53,348 bases of DNA from Bradyrhizobium macuxiense. GTDB taxonomy: Bacteria > Pseudomonadota > Alphaproteobacteria > Rhizobiales > Xanthobacteraceae. Below are positions 1 through 8,164 of the stretch, piece after piece (position 1 is the first letter of the stretch; each line of letters starts with the position of its first letter). The notes beneath the pieces were generated by a model. It was not told the origin of the DNA, searched no databases, and saw only the letters and a list, made by a program, of their open reading frames with translations. The position numbers and the translations under genes were made by a program. Location: NCBI RefSeq assembly GCF_001542415.1, contig NZ_LNCU01000011.1, forward strand, positions 70,137 to 123,484. Direction: 5' to 3'.

Positions 1-60
1 CCACGTCTTTCCTCGCCGCTGGAAAGTAAAGACGTGGATGCCCGGCCCAAGGCCGGGCAT
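1..60. repeat. Double hairpin intergenic repeat
   Basis: Two adjacent perfect inverted repeats are visible. Positions 1-10 pair with 28-37 (10 bp), and 38-47 pair with 51-60 (10 bp, arm ATGCCCGGCC, 3-nt loop). The unit lies downstream of the minus-strand gene ending at 76. It resembles short palindromic repeats scattered through Bradyrhizobium intergenic regions (from memory) and could act as a terminator for that gene. Confidence 0.6.
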
Positions 61-75
61 GACGAGGTGAGAACG

Positions 76-486
76 CTAAGCCGGCTCCTGCGCCTTCCCG
101 ATCCGGCCGAGATGGGTGAAGCCAAAGCCCTTGGAATATTTCAGCCCATAGCCGAGCGCGCGGTCGATCCCGATATGGGCGAGCCAGATCATCGCGATCG
201 AGAGCACCAGGGGCTCCGCGAGCGCGAAGCCGAGCGTCATCAGCACCACCGGCGCCAGATAGGCGTGGGCGACATTGTAGACGATGGCGCCGGCGCGGGG
301 GCCGGCGAGATAGGCGGCGAAGCTCAGGTCAGGAACCAGGAACAGCAGGACATAGACCAGCCACGAGCCCTCCCATTCGGCATAGAGAAAGGTCATACCG
401 AGGAACAGCGCCAGCCCTTCGAGCCGGAGCAGGGTGCGGACCCCGCCGGTCGGTGCGCCGGTCTCGGCCGTGGTTGCTTCAGTCAT
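76..486 (-). CDS. DUF4260 family membrane protein
   Basis: A 136-residue protein with about four hydrophobic segments, broken by short polar stretches such as YAEWEGSW and AGPRAGA. Near the C-terminus is a conserved-looking stretch, HIGIDRALGYGLKYSKGF, that I associate with the DUF4260 family of small inner-membrane proteins of unknown function. The ATG at 486 is chosen because GGGGAG lies about six bases upstream; a TTG two codons earlier (492) has no such site. The gene diverges from pccB, so 487-673 should hold both promoters. The family call is good; no function is known to me. Confidence 0.8.
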   Translation of the reverse strand: MTEATTAETGAPTGGVRTLLRLEGLALFLGMTFLYAEWEGSWLVYVLLFLVPDLSFAAYLAGPRAGAIVYNVAHAYLAPVVLMTLGFALAEPLVLSIAMIWLAHIGIDRALGYGLKYSKGFGFTHLGRIGKAQEPA

Positions 487-673
487 CGTCAACTCCCCAG
501 ATATCGGAAAATCCTACCGTTTTTGCGCTCTGGCCTGCCCACAAGCCGGTTTCCGCTTCCGAAAATGCCGTGCTAAAGCGTTTTCGGGCGAAGTGGGAAC
601 CGGTTCGCATCAAGACAACGCGTCAGCGCCACCCCTCAGGCGGTGGTCCAGTAGCTAATACGGGCGGAGACAG

Positions 674-2206
674 ATGAAAGATATCCTCGATACCCTCGAA
701 GAACGGCGCGCCGGCGCCAAGCTGGGCGGCGGTGAGAAGCGCATCGAGGCGCAGCACGCCCGCGGCAAGCTGACCGCGCGGGAGCGTATCGAGCTGCTGC
801 TGGACAAGGGTTCCTTCGAGGAGTTCGACATGTTCGTCGAGCACCGCTCGATCGAGTTCGGTATGGAGAAGACGAAGATCCCCGGCGACGGCGTCGTCAC
901 CGGCTGGGGCACGGTCAACGGCCGCAAGACCTTCGTCTTCGCCAAGGACTTCACCGTGTTCGGCGGCTCGTTGTCGGAAACCCATGCGCTGAAGATCACC
1001 AAGCTGCAGGACATGGCGATGAAGGCGAGGGCGCCGATCATCGGCCTCTACGACGCCGGCGGTGCGCGCATCCAGGAGGGCGTCGCCGCGCTCGCGGGCT
1101 ATTCCTACGTGTTCCGCCGCAACGTCATCGCCTCGGGCGTGATCCCGCAGATATCAGTCATCATGGGACCCTGCGCCGGCGGCGACGTCTATTCGCCCGC
1201 CATGACCGACTTCATCTTCATGGTGAAGAACACGAGCTACATGTTCGTCACCGGCCCCGACGTGGTGAAGACCGTCACCAACGAGGTGGTCACCGCGGAA
1301 GAGCTCGGCGGCGCCTCGGTGCACGCCACGCGCTCCTCGATCGCCGATGGCGCCTTCGAGAACGACGTCGACGCTCTCCTGCAGATGCGCCGGCTGATCG
1401 ACTTCCTGCCGTCCAACAATACCGACGGTGTGCCGGAATGGCCGAGCTTCGACGATATCGGCCGCCTCGACATGTCCCTGGACACGCTGATCCCCGATAA
1501 TCCGAACAAGCCCTACGACATGAAGGAGCTGATCCTGAAGGTCGTCGACGAGGGCGACTTCTTCGAGATCTCGGAGACCTTCGCCAAGAACATCGTCACC
1601 GGCTTCGGCCGCATCGCGGGGCGTACCGTCGGCTTTGTCGCCAACCAGCCGATGGTGCTGGCGGGCGTGCTCGACTCTGACGCATCACGCAAGGCCGCGC
1701 GCTTCGTGCGTTTCTGCGATGCCTTCAACATCCCGATCGTCACCTTCGTCGACGTGCCGGGCTTCCTGCCGGGCACGAGCCAAGAATATGGCGGCCTGAT
1801 CAAGCACGGCGCCAAGCTCTTGTTCGCTTACTCGCAGTGCACGGTGCCGCTCGTCACCATCATCACCCGCAAGGCCTATGGCGGCGCGTTCGACGTCATG
1901 GCGTCCAAGGAAATCGGCGCCGACATGAACTACGCCTGGCCGACCGCGCAGATCGCCGTGATGGGCGCCAAGGGCGCGGTGGAGATCATCTTCCGCTCTG
2001 ATATCGGCGACCCCGACAAGATCGCCGCGCGCACCAAGGAATACGAAGACCGCTTCCTGTCCCCCTTCATCGCCGCCGAACGCGGCTACATCGATGACGT
2101 CATCATGCCACACTCGACGCGCCGCCGGATCGCGCGGGCGCTGGCGATGCTCAAGGACAAGAAGGTCGAGATCCCCGCGAAGAAGCACGACAATTTGCCG
2201 TTGTAG
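674..2206 (+). CDS. pccB: Acyl-CoA (propionyl-CoA) carboxylase, carboxyltransferase beta subunit
   Basis: This 510-residue protein has the full length of biotin-dependent acyl-CoA carboxyltransferase beta chains, which move CO2 from carboxybiotin to propionyl-CoA or a similar acyl-CoA in the cytoplasm. Two crotonase-like halves are visible. The N-half carries [10 protein letters not shown] (128-137) and the oxyanion-hole stretch [11 protein letters not shown] (about 165-175). The C-half carries [13 protein letters not shown] and [16 protein letters not shown] sits five bases before the ATG. The biotin-carboxylase alpha subunit is not in this window; in rhizobia pccA is often a few genes away. 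Propionyl-CoA is the most likely substrate, but methylcrotonyl- or geranyl-CoA paralogues share these motifs. Confidence 0.93.
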   Translation: MKDILDTLEERRAGAKLGGGEKRIEAQHARGKLTARERIELLLDKGSFEEFDMFVEHRSIEFGMEKTKIPGDGVVTGWGTVNGRKTFVFAKDFTVFGGSLSETHALKITKLQDMAMKARAPIIGLYDAGGARIQEGVAALAGYSYVFRRNVIASGVIPQISVIMGPCAGGDVYSPAMTDFIFMVKNTSYMFVTGPDVVKTVTNEVVTAEELGGASVHATRSSIADGAFENDVDALLQMRRLIDFLPSNNTDGVPEWPSFDDIGRLDMSLDTLIPDNPNKPYDMKELILKVVDEGDFFEISETFAKNIVTGFGRIAGRTVGFVANQPMVLAGVLDSDASRKAARFVRFCDAFNIPIVTFVDVPGFLPGTSQEYGGLIKHGAKLLFAYSQCTVPLVTIITRKAYGGAFDVMASKEIGADMNYAWPTAQIAVMGAKGAVEIIFRSDIGDPDKIAARTKEYEDRFLSPFIAAERGYIDDVIMPHSTRRRIARALAMLKDKKVEIPAKKHDNLPL

Positions 2207-2212
2207 AGGTGC

Positions 2213-2332
2213 TGTAGGGTCGGTTGGTGAACGGGTCCGCACGAAGCGCGGCCCGATGACAAACTCCGCGTAACCCACCATCTTTGCCTCATGGGATCTG
2301 AGGCGGGTTATGGCTTCCGCCTAACCCGCCTT
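2213..2332. repeat. Intergenic palindromic repeat with hairpin
   Basis: Downstream of pccB. The clearest structure is a 9-bp perfect inverted repeat, GGCGGGTTA (2302-2310) with TAACCCGCC (2322-2330), and a related GTAACCCACC lies at about 2271-2280. The arrangement recalls the GGCGGGTTA/TAACCCGCC repeat family of Bradyrhizobium intergenic DNA (from memory). It may end pccB transcription. Confidence 0.5.
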
Positions 2333-2351
2333 GCGAGCGACGAGCTTGAAC

Positions 2352-2702
2352 ATGACGGCCGAAGACGATCCGACCGACGAGATTTCAGAGCTTGAAGAGC
2401 GGATCGAGGATCTTGCCGAGATCGCCGAGCGCTGCCGGCGGATCATCCTGGGCTCGAAGGTGGCGATCGCAGGCGGGTTCGTGTTGCTGGTTGCGGCGCT
2501 CCTCGGTCTGCTTGGCGACAGTCCGGCTGTCGCGCTCGGATCGATCGCGCTGATCCTCATAGGCATCGTGTCGCTTGGATCGAATGTCAGCACGTTGCGT
2601 CAGACCGAAGGCGCGATCAGCTCGGCCGAGGCGCGCCGCGCGCGCCTGATCGGCAACATCGATCTTCGCGTCGTCCATGATGCGCCGCTGAAGCTGATGT
2701 GA
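2352..2702 (+). CDS. Small coiled-coil, two-TM membrane protein
   Basis: A 116-residue protein not assigned to a named family. Residues 1-35 are acidic and heptad-like (DEISELEERIEDLAEIAERC), suggesting a cytoplasmic coiled coil. Two hydrophobic helices follow (about 43-62 and 66-85) joined by a very short loop, and then a polar tail with another helical stretch, TEGAISSAEARRARL. The ATG at 2352 is preferred over an in-frame upstream start at 2331 because the homology-like sequence begins with the acidic helix, but no strong Shine-Dalgarno is visible. It stands alone between repeats. Confidence 0.65.
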   Translation: MTAEDDPTDEISELEERIEDLAEIAERCRRIILGSKVAIAGGFVLLVAALLGLLGDSPAVALGSIALILIGIVSLGSNVSTLRQTEGAISSAEARRARLIGNIDLRVVHDAPLKLM

Positions 2703-2774
2703 TCCGTTCTGCGACGCCTCTGTAGTTGGCGGCCGCGCGACTGATCGCGTTATGCAAGTCAAATCCATCCGTGC

Positions 2775-3290
2775 CACCTGCGACATATCAACCCGACGGG
2801 CAACTCAAGAAAACCCGTCAAGCCCATGCGGCGAAAATAATTCTGTTTTTCGGAAGTGGAATTTGATGTATGAATTCGCTCGTCTCACCCGATGAGGGGC
2901 GGATCGCGATCGTCACGAACGCGGTGTGGGACGCGGTGGACGCCGATTGCGCAACTGACGAGTGCGCGTGAGGCGGACGGCGAAGTCGTGCAGGCCTGAC
3001 GCCCTAGTGGCAGGTGTCCTCTCGCTGAAACGTGAAAGCGTTCTGGCGAAGGCGGTGACAAAAAAGCCCAGTCTCACCGGGGGGAGCACGTATAAGCCGT
3101 AAACCATCGCGCAGGGAAAGCCGGAGTCTCCGGTTACACCTGTGGTCCTACCCCCGAGCTTTCTACCCATTGCTCGGGGCCCATGGGTGCGATCGGCACC
3201 CGGCTTTCCCTGCGCCCTCTGTTCTCAGAGCGGCGGAACGAAAGACAAGACTCGGGCGAATTGCGCCGCGAGAATGCGGACGCACATCCT
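2775..3290. repeat. Long structured interspersed repeat (Bradyrhizobium type)
   Basis: This gene-free stretch contains a 16-bp perfect inverted repeat, GCGCAGGGAAAGCCGG (3109-3124) with its complement at 3200-3215. It encloses a second stem, CCCCGAGC (3152-3159) with GCTCGGGG (3172-3179). The flanks, including the stretch around 2877-2950, match my memory of a repeat of about 0.5 kb present in many copies in Bradyrhizobium genomes. A reading frame of 85 codons on the minus strand (2913-3170) lies wholly inside it and is probably not a gene. Recognition of the family is from memory; the stems are seen directly. Confidence 0.6.
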
Positions 3291-3327
3291 CAGCGCTGTT
3301 TGATATGTGAATCGGTATCTATCCCCG

Positions 3328-3460
3328 CGTCGTCCCGGGCAAGCGAAAGCGCGACCCGGGACCCATAACCACAGGCGGATGTTGTTGTGCCGCGCTGGGG
3401 CAGCTCGGTTCAACAACACGATCCTGTGGTTATGGGTCCCTGCTTTCGCAGGGACGACGA
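3328..3460. repeat. REP-like palindromic repeat, copy 1
   Basis: An inverted pair. The left arm begins GTCGTCCCGGG and runs into GACCCGGGACCCATAACCA; the right arm reads TGGTTATGGGTCCC and ends in GGGACGACGA. The spacer is about 60 bp. The same architecture recurs at 15645-15777 and 21545-21668, which identifies it as a dispersed element. Confidence 0.85.
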
Positions 3461-3481
3461 ATGGAAAAGTGCTGCTCGAAC

Positions 3482-3835
3482 CTAATGCGACGACGCCAGC
3501 GGCACGTAGTCGTATTCGCCGACGCCTTGCAGCACCAGGAAGGTGAGGGAAGTTGAACCGGCATTGGTCACGAGGTGAGGCCGCGTCGGCCTCACGGCGT
3601 AGACTTCGCCGGGCTTCAAGTTCACTTCCTCCTTCGGCTCCTGCAGGAACAGCCGCATCTGGCCTTCCAGAACGTAGAATGTGTCGGAGACGTTGCTGTG
3701 AGTGTGCCACGGTACCTTCTGCGTCGGCGAGAGTTGCAGCTCCGTGATGCGAAAGCCGGGGCGGGCGGCATGCTGGGCGCGGCGCTCGACCTCGTAGAGA
3801 TGGCTCGCATCCTTGATCGGTTGTCCTTGCTTCAT
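3482..3835 (-). CDS. Cupin domain protein
   Basis: A 117-residue single-domain cupin. The metal-binding first motif is visible as PWHTHSNVSDTFYVLEGQ (H-x-H ... E, about residues 41-58). The second motif, with GEVYAVRPTRPHLVTNAG, contributes the later histidine. Such proteins are small beta-barrel metal enzymes or sensors and the substrate cannot be read from sequence. The ATG at 3835 has AAGGAGG six bases upstream, which decides the start against a much longer open frame. It is convergent with the REP-like repeat at 3328 and transcribed toward it. Confidence 0.85.
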   Translation of the reverse strand: MKQGQPIKDASHLYEVERRAQHAARPGFRITELQLSPTQKVPWHTHSNVSDTFYVLEGQMRLFLQEPKEEVNLKPGEVYAVRPTRPHLVTNAGSTSLTFLVLQGVGEYDYVPLASSH

Positions 3836-4083
3836 GGCGGCCTCCTTGTGGCTTCTTGATCCCGTCGGGCGGGGAGGCGACGATGCTAATCCTGTTCCGC
3901 CGTGCACGGAACGGCCGGAGTGGACATGACGGGTCAGCGTTGCAGACTGTGCTGCGTGGGCGAGCGCTGGCGTAACTTGCTGTTTCGTTCCGTGCGACGA
4001 GTTACGACTTCCACCTTCGCTCGTTGAGCTACGGCGGACGCAGTCGCATGGCCGGCCTTGCAAAAACAAACCGGAGAGACCCA

Positions 4084-4160
4084 GTGCCTGCTGCCTATTT
4101 CGTCGTTCGCGCACCGCCACCGATGCGGCCAAGCGTGCGTTCTACGTCTCGGTGATGTAG
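4084..4160 (+). pseudogene. Possible remnant of the start of a small (DUF1330/EthD-like) gene
   Basis: A GTG with GGAGAG about six bases upstream opens a frame reading PAAYFVVRA. After what looks like a one-base loss, a second frame reads TDAAKRAF and stops at 4160. Joined, these match my memory of the N-terminus of small Bradyrhizobium proteins beginning with YFVVRATVTD. Only about 25 codons remain, so this is weak evidence of a decayed gene. The rest of 3836-4163 shows no convincing gene. Confidence 0.25.
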
Positions 4161-4163
4161 CAG

Positions 4164-4421
4164 TCATAAACGACTCTCGAAGGTTTGCAGCGGCGCAGCG
4201 GGCGGTGCGCGCGATCGCATCTGCATCAGACGGGCAAGGTTGACAGGCAGAAGGACGAGGTGAAGCAGCAACACCGGATGGATATGCGCCATCAATCCGA
4301 ACAAAATGAATAGGATGTTGCTTCCTATGCCGAGAAGGCGCAGCTGACGCATGCTGGTCGTACAGAACGTTGCCAGGACCATGGCTGACGCCGCATAGCC
4401 CAGTAGATCGGTCCAGATCAC
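4164..4421 (-). CDS. Small multi-TM inner-membrane protein (YgjV-like)
   Basis: An 85-residue protein of about three transmembrane helices. The stretch around MRQLRLLGIGSNILFILFG and the LHLVLLPVNLARL segment resemble the membrane half of Bradyrhizobium proteins that carry a C-terminal cyclic-nucleotide-binding domain; here that domain is absent. I chose the GTG at 4421 because GGAGAGG precedes it closely and the hydrophobic frame begins immediately. It is the downstream member of a set of three small minus-strand membrane genes (4164-5022). Confidence 0.6.
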   Translation of the reverse strand: MIWTDLLGYAASAMVLATFCTTSMRQLRLLGIGSNILFILFGLMAHIHPVLLLHLVLLPVNLARLMQMRSRAPPAAPLQTFESRL

Positions 4422-4516
4422 TTTGCCTCTCCGGCGCCGTTGGCTTTGAGACCAGTGCACGGCTGCGAGGCAGTGCAAGCGGGCATTGAATGGACCATGT
4501 TCCCGAATCCCACCGG

Positions 4517-4720
4517 TTAGAAAAATGCAGCGCTGAGATCCAACCCATAGGTCAGTGACAACAGCCACACGAACAGGACGGCTCCGCAGAGCAACGCGAG
4601 CTGCTTGAGGAGATTTGCCCGCGGCGATGATGCGGAGAACGCCCGCACGAAAGCGTTCGCGATTGCGGCAGTTGCGAGAGCCCACATGGCAGATTCCAGC
4701 GGTTGCTGCCCGGGCGTCAT
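4517..4720 (-). CDS. Small membrane protein, unknown
   Basis: A 67-residue frame with one hydrophobic segment near the middle (MWALATAAIANAFVRAF) and another near the C-terminus (LALLCGAVLFVWLLSLTYGL), ending DLSAAFF. It looks like a two-TM inner-membrane protein. The start is uncertain: ATG at 4720 is used, but GTG at 4741 and ATG at 4687 are in frame and none has a good ribosome site. I do not recognise the family. It lies between two other small membrane genes on the same strand, so co-transcription is plausible. Confidence 0.45.
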   Translation of the reverse strand: MTPGQQPLESAMWALATAAIANAFVRAFSASSPRANLLKQLALLCGAVLFVWLLSLTYGLDLSAAFF

Positions 4721-4824
4721 CGAGCGTCGCGCATCTCGCACGAACTCGCGATGCTGCCGTCGAAGTCTGCGGGCAATGCAATTAAAACTTCAAAACGAAG
4801 GAAATCGGCTCAAAAGCTGCTTGA

Positions 4825-5022
4825 TCAGGGAACGCTGACGCCGGGCATCGGACCAGTCGGGCGGATCGACACTTCGGTCGGCGGCCGTTGCTCAAAGGCT
4901 GCGAGCGCAATCAAAACGGCGCATGATAGGGCGATGAAAAAGGCGAAACGCCACCGGTTGAACGCCTCCCGGTCCTCGGGCGTCAGGTGGTGCGCGCGAA
5001 TTGCTTTAGGCATAATGAACAT
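4825..5022 (-). CDS. Small single-TM protein, unknown
   Basis: A 65-residue protein with a charged N-terminus (residues 4-25, HHLTPEDREAFNRWR), one transmembrane helix (about 26-44) and a proline-rich external-looking tail. The ATG at 5022 is used; ATG at 5013 is in frame. No strong Shine-Dalgarno is seen for either. It is divergent from the LuxR gene at 5188 and first in the minus-strand run toward 4164. The family is unknown to me. Confidence 0.5.
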   Translation of the reverse strand: MFIMPKAIRAHHLTPEDREAFNRWRFAFFIALSCAVLIALAAFEQRPPTEVSIRPTGPMPGVSVP

Positions 5023-5187
5023 CCGAATATCGTTGCGGTGAGAGGAGCCGTTGTCCCAGCACCCTTGCCGAATATCCCGCCATCTATCCCGTCATTTGAT
5101 GCGCCTGGTAACTACCTAGAAAGGTGGTTCGCTGTCCTTTATATGTGCCCGTGAAGGTCGGCGACTTGCATATGCTCTGGGAATGAC

Positions 5188-5985
5188 ATGCATCTCTCCA
5201 CAGATTCCACCGTTCCGCAAAATCAAGAAGTTTATGCACTCTGGGATCAACTGGCCGACTTCTCAGTCGGCGATGGCGACGCTGCGCTAACACACCTGCT
5301 GTCCGCACTGTGCACCATGCTGTCGGCACGCAATGCGCTATGGGGTGTGGTCGTGCGATTGCCTTCGCCGAAGCGGGCCGATCCCTTGCTCGGCTGGCGT
5401 CCGCGCATGGTCCGGGTGCTGCACCCGACACCTGCGGTGGCAGCATCTGTACAGAAACAGTTTGATAAGCTCTGGTCCGACAACGTCGACCTGTCTCAGA
5501 TCCTTTCCGCGTCGGGAGATGAGCCATTCCGCGTCCGCCTGCTGTTCGAAGCGCTGCCACCGGAATGGTTCGAGGGCGAGCACTATCGACGGCACTATCT
5601 GGACGTCGGCTTCGCCGACAGCATTTCCGTACGCATGGCGCTCAATGACGACGTGAGGATTCGCCTCTTCGTGTTTCGCGATGCGCAGACACCCCGCTTC
5701 TCGGCGCAGGACGCCGAGCGTCTGGGCTTCGTGATGCGCGGGTTGAGATGGTTTCACCGACAACAATTGCTCTGCTACGGTCTGCTTATCGCCAATGCGC
5801 CCCTGACACCTGCCGAACGCAGGGTGTTGCTCGCACTGCTCGACGGGCACACGGAAAAGCAGATTGCGCAGAGGCTCGACCAAAGTCCGAATACCACGCA
5901 CTTCCACATCAAGTCGATCTACGCCAAATTCGGTGTGAGCAATCGCTCGAAGCTCACTGCGCTATGGCTTGGCAAACTGCGATAA
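5188..5985 (+). CDS. LuxR-family transcriptional regulator
   Basis: A 265-residue regulator. The last 65 residues form a GerE/LuxR helix-turn-helix: LTPAERRVLLALLDGHTEKQ, then IAQRLDQSPNTTHFHIKSIY, then AKFGVSNRSKL. The N-terminal 190 residues are a probable ligand- or signal-sensing domain without the usual acyl-homoserine-lactone autoinducer motif that I could pick out, and without a phosphorylatable receiver domain. It diverges from the small membrane genes at 4825-5022 and may regulate them; this is inference from position only. Confidence 0.85.
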   Translation: MHLSTDSTVPQNQEVYALWDQLADFSVGDGDAALTHLLSALCTMLSARNALWGVVVRLPSPKRADPLLGWRPRMVRVLHPTPAVAASVQKQFDKLWSDNVDLSQILSASGDEPFRVRLLFEALPPEWFEGEHYRRHYLDVGFADSISVRMALNDDVRIRLFVFRDAQTPRFSAQDAERLGFVMRGLRWFHRQQLLCYGLLIANAPLTPAERRVLLALLDGHTEKQIAQRLDQSPNTTHFHIKSIYAKFGVSNRSKLTALWLGKLR

Positions 5986-6064
5986 CGAACTGTGGTCGCA
6001 GTCTCATACGGCAGGGTTTTCCGGCGAGAAGAGCACTCTGGCGATCCCGGACGACGCTCTCATC

Positions 6065-6328
6065 AAGTGACCCGCGGCGGGTTTCCCAAGCCTTGAGGTG
6101 TCTGTCGAATTCCTCCCAGACGGCGTGAGAGCGCCTCATTGCTCTTGACGACGGTGCTGTGTTGTAGCCGGAGCAGAGGAGCGCGGCGTCGTTGCGCACT
6201 CCCGCGACAATGCAAAGGGATCGTTTGTTTGTTTTGAGTCTGTTTTTGCTGCGCTGGTCCTCGATTTCGGCGTGAACACCGAATTTCGAACAGAGCGGGT
6301 TCTTGCAGAAGTTGACGTTGACCCTTCC
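6065..6328 (-). pseudogene. Decayed N-terminal fragment of a transposase-like zinc-finger protein
   Basis: One minus-strand frame reads GRVNVNFCKNPLCSKFGV and later AVWEEFDRHLKAWE, while VVKSNEAL is found only in the neighbouring frame between them. Put together they follow the order of a widespread transposase-like protein that starts with CxNPxCxxFGV and later has KSNxAxxEEFDRH. The reading frame must shift after the GYNTAP region and shift back about ten bases later, so the gene is broken. No C-terminal catalytic part remains in 5986-6493. Confidence 0.45.
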
Positions 6329-6493
6329 AAAGGGAGACGGAGCCTTTTGGCCTTCCCGAAGATATCTCCGGCATGATCGGCACCCCGAATTCCTTATGGA
6401 GTAAGGGATGCCGATGAAGGTGGAGTTAAAATTCCACACTTAAGCCAGGGCTAGCGCGCAAGGCGGGGTTTTGTTTGGTGCATCGTGCCGCGA

Positions 6494-6742
6494 TCAGATC
6501 GGACGGCAGCGGCCGTAGCGCCAGGCGAAGCCATAGGGGCAGGCGCGGCCGCGCGGCACCACAACCACGGGACGCTGGACGACGACAGGGCCGGGGGCGA
6601 CCACGACGGGGCCGCGGTTCCGGACGCATCCGCCGTAGGGGCCACGATGCCAGCCGGGGCCGCATCCACCCGCTGCTTCAGCGGCACTCATTCCGGCGAA
6701 CGCGGTCGTGACCAAAATTGCTGCTGCAAAAAGATACTTCAT
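6494..6742 (-). CDS. Secreted GCG-CRPN repeat-type small protein
   Basis: An 82-residue exported protein. Residues 1-24 are a clear signal peptide (MKYLFAAAILVTTAFAGMSA, cleavage after AEA). The mature part has GGCGPGWHRGPYGGCVRNRG, a PVVV-repeat spacer, and a closing ACPYGFAWRYGRCRPI. This layout matches the GCG_CRPN group of small cysteine-containing proteins common in Bradyrhizobium; the function is unknown. AAGGAGA lies seven bases before the ATG and fixes the start. Confidence 0.85.
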   Translation of the reverse strand: MKYLFAAAILVTTAFAGMSAAEAAGGCGPGWHRGPYGGCVRNRGPVVVAPGPVVVQRPVVVVPRGRACPYGFAWRYGRCRPI

Positions 6743-6998
6743 GTCTTCTCCTTCGATATGGGCCGCTGCTCGCGGCAACAAACATTCACTCCCGATTCGC
6801 CCGGCCGGATCATTGCAGAAGCCGTGCCCGCTGTCGTCGACCTTAAAAGCGCGGGCTGAATGCGACATGAACATTGCAGCCGCCTGCTGCGTCAGTGCGA
6901 CGCAAGCAAGCCCAGAAATAATTCGTCATACTTCGCGTGAGTCGAGAAACACAGATATCCGGTGTTCGGATTCAAATAAGCGCGTGCGCGGCGCGCCG

Positions 6999-7694
6999 TT
7001 ATTCGCTCGCTCCGAACAGCGCGGTAAATCGCCTTTCGCCGTTGCGCGAAAAATTCACCACGCGACTGCCGGGCGTCACGTCGCGCGCGGCCCATTTCAG
7101 CTCGGTGAAGCGGTCCATCATCGCAGCGCCCAGCGTGCCCGCGAGGTGGTGCCGCCGCTCGCTCCAGTCGAGGCAGGCCTTGCACACCGGACGGCGCGGA
7201 TGCGTCAGCGTGTTGGCGTCGATCTGCAACTCCTCCGCCATGAAGCGCTTGCCCTCGCCGGTGAGCTCGATCGCCTGCTTGGTCTGGCGGACCAGTTTCT
7301 GCCGCTTCATGCTGTCGAGCATCTGCACGCCGAGATCGCCGGCGAGATGGTCGTAGCAGATGCGGGCGCGGCGCAGCGCCGGATCCTTCGGCCCGGTGCG
7401 CACGCGCATATGGCCGGCGCGCGCGGCGATGCCCTGCAGGCCCTCGAGCACGTCGGCGACATCAGGATCGGTGAGGCGATAGTAGCGGTGGCGGCCCTGT
7501 TTCTCCGGCTCGATCAGCCCGCCGGCCTCGAGCTTCGCCAGATGCGAGCTCGCGGTCTGCGGCGTGATGCCGGCCTCCTGCGCCAGCTCGCTTGCGGTCA
7601 AGGCGCGGCCGGTCATCAGCGCGGTGAGCATGTTGCAGCGTGCGGGATCGCCGACGAGGGCGGCGACCCGGGAGATGTCGGGTCCTGCTTTCAT
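6999..7694 (-). CDS. ArsR-family winged-helix regulator
   Basis: A 231-residue protein whose first 90 residues form an ArsR-type winged helix: DPARCNMLTALMTGRALTAS, ELAQEAGITPQTASSHLAKL and EAGGLIEPEKQGRHRYYRLT. The C-terminal half includes CKACLDWSERRHHLAGTLG, seen in longer ArsR relatives that may bind metal or a small ligand. It diverges from the NIPSNAP gene at 7825 and is a candidate regulator of it. The ATG at 7694 is taken because the conserved domain begins there; longer in-frame sequence upstream runs into a repeat. Confidence 0.85.
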   Translation of the reverse strand: MKAGPDISRVAALVGDPARCNMLTALMTGRALTASELAQEAGITPQTASSHLAKLEAGGLIEPEKQGRHRYYRLTDPDVADVLEGLQGIAARAGHMRVRTGPKDPALRRARICYDHLAGDLGVQMLDSMKRQKLVRQTKQAIELTGEGKRFMAEELQIDANTLTHPRRPVCKACLDWSERRHHLAGTLGAAMMDRFTELKWAARDVTPGSRVVNFSRNGERRFTALFGASE

Positions 7695-7734
7695 AGTTCG
7701 ATGATAGCCGAAGCATTGGCGTCGGGCAAGCGGG

Positions 7735-7802
7735 TAGTGTTGAACGTGGGATCGTCGTTGCGCGGAGCGATGGATTGCTTCGCTGGCGCTCGCAATGACG
7801 GT
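7735..7802. repeat. Dispersed repeat fragment between arsR-type and NIPSNAP genes
   Basis: The stretch GGATTGCTTCGCTGGCGCTC followed by GCAATGACGG matches a repeat I recall in many alphaproteobacterial intergenic regions. It is short and unpaired here. It lies in the divergent promoter interval and overlaps an upstream ATG (7795) of the next gene, one reason the later ATG at 7825 is preferred. Confidence 0.45.
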
Positions 7803-7824
7803 GAACACAGGAAAGGGTTCGCAA

Positions 7825-8133
7825 ATGACCATCACCGTCTTCATCCGCTACCAGCTCGATCCGTTCAAGCGGGCGATGTTCGAGGAGTATGCGAGGAACT
7901 GGCTCTCGATCATCCCGCGCTGCGGTGGCGACCTGATCGGCTACTGGATGCCGCACGAGGGCACCAATAACATCGCGTCTGCGCTGGTCTCGTTCGAGAG
8001 CCTGGCCGCCTACGAGGCCTATCGCGCGCGGCTGCGCACCGACAAGGAGAGCGTGGCGAACTTCAACTTCGCGGAAGAAAACAGGTTCATCCTGGCGGAG
8101 GAACGGACCTTTCTGCGCAAGATCGCGCTATAG
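7825..8133 (+). CDS. NIPSNAP family protein
   Basis: A 102-residue ferredoxin-like alpha/beta protein. It opens [20 protein letters not shown] and carries a central W-x2[12 protein letters not shown] region followed by [18 protein letters not shown], typical of small NIPSNAP or EthD-like dimers. The biochemical role is unknown. The ATG at 7825 follows GGAAAGG; an in-frame ATG at 7795 lies inside a repeat and is less likely. It is followed at 8165 by another small dimeric alpha/beta-barrel protein, probably in the same transcript. Confidence 0.8.
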   Translation: MTITVFIRYQLDPFKRAMFEEYARNWLSIIPRCGGDLIGYWMPHEGTNNIASALVSFESLAAYEAYRARLRTDKESVANFNFAEENRFILAEERTFLRKIAL

Positions 8134-8164
8134 TGCGTCCATCACAACAACAGCGGAGCCATTC

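Noticed and set aside
2913..3170. 85-codon minus-strand frame
   Set aside because: Lies inside the structured dispersed repeat; such frames recur with the repeat and have no ribosome site.
6708..7970. 420-codon plus-strand open frame
   Set aside because: Antisense to the ArsR gene and over a repeat; no motif and biased composition.
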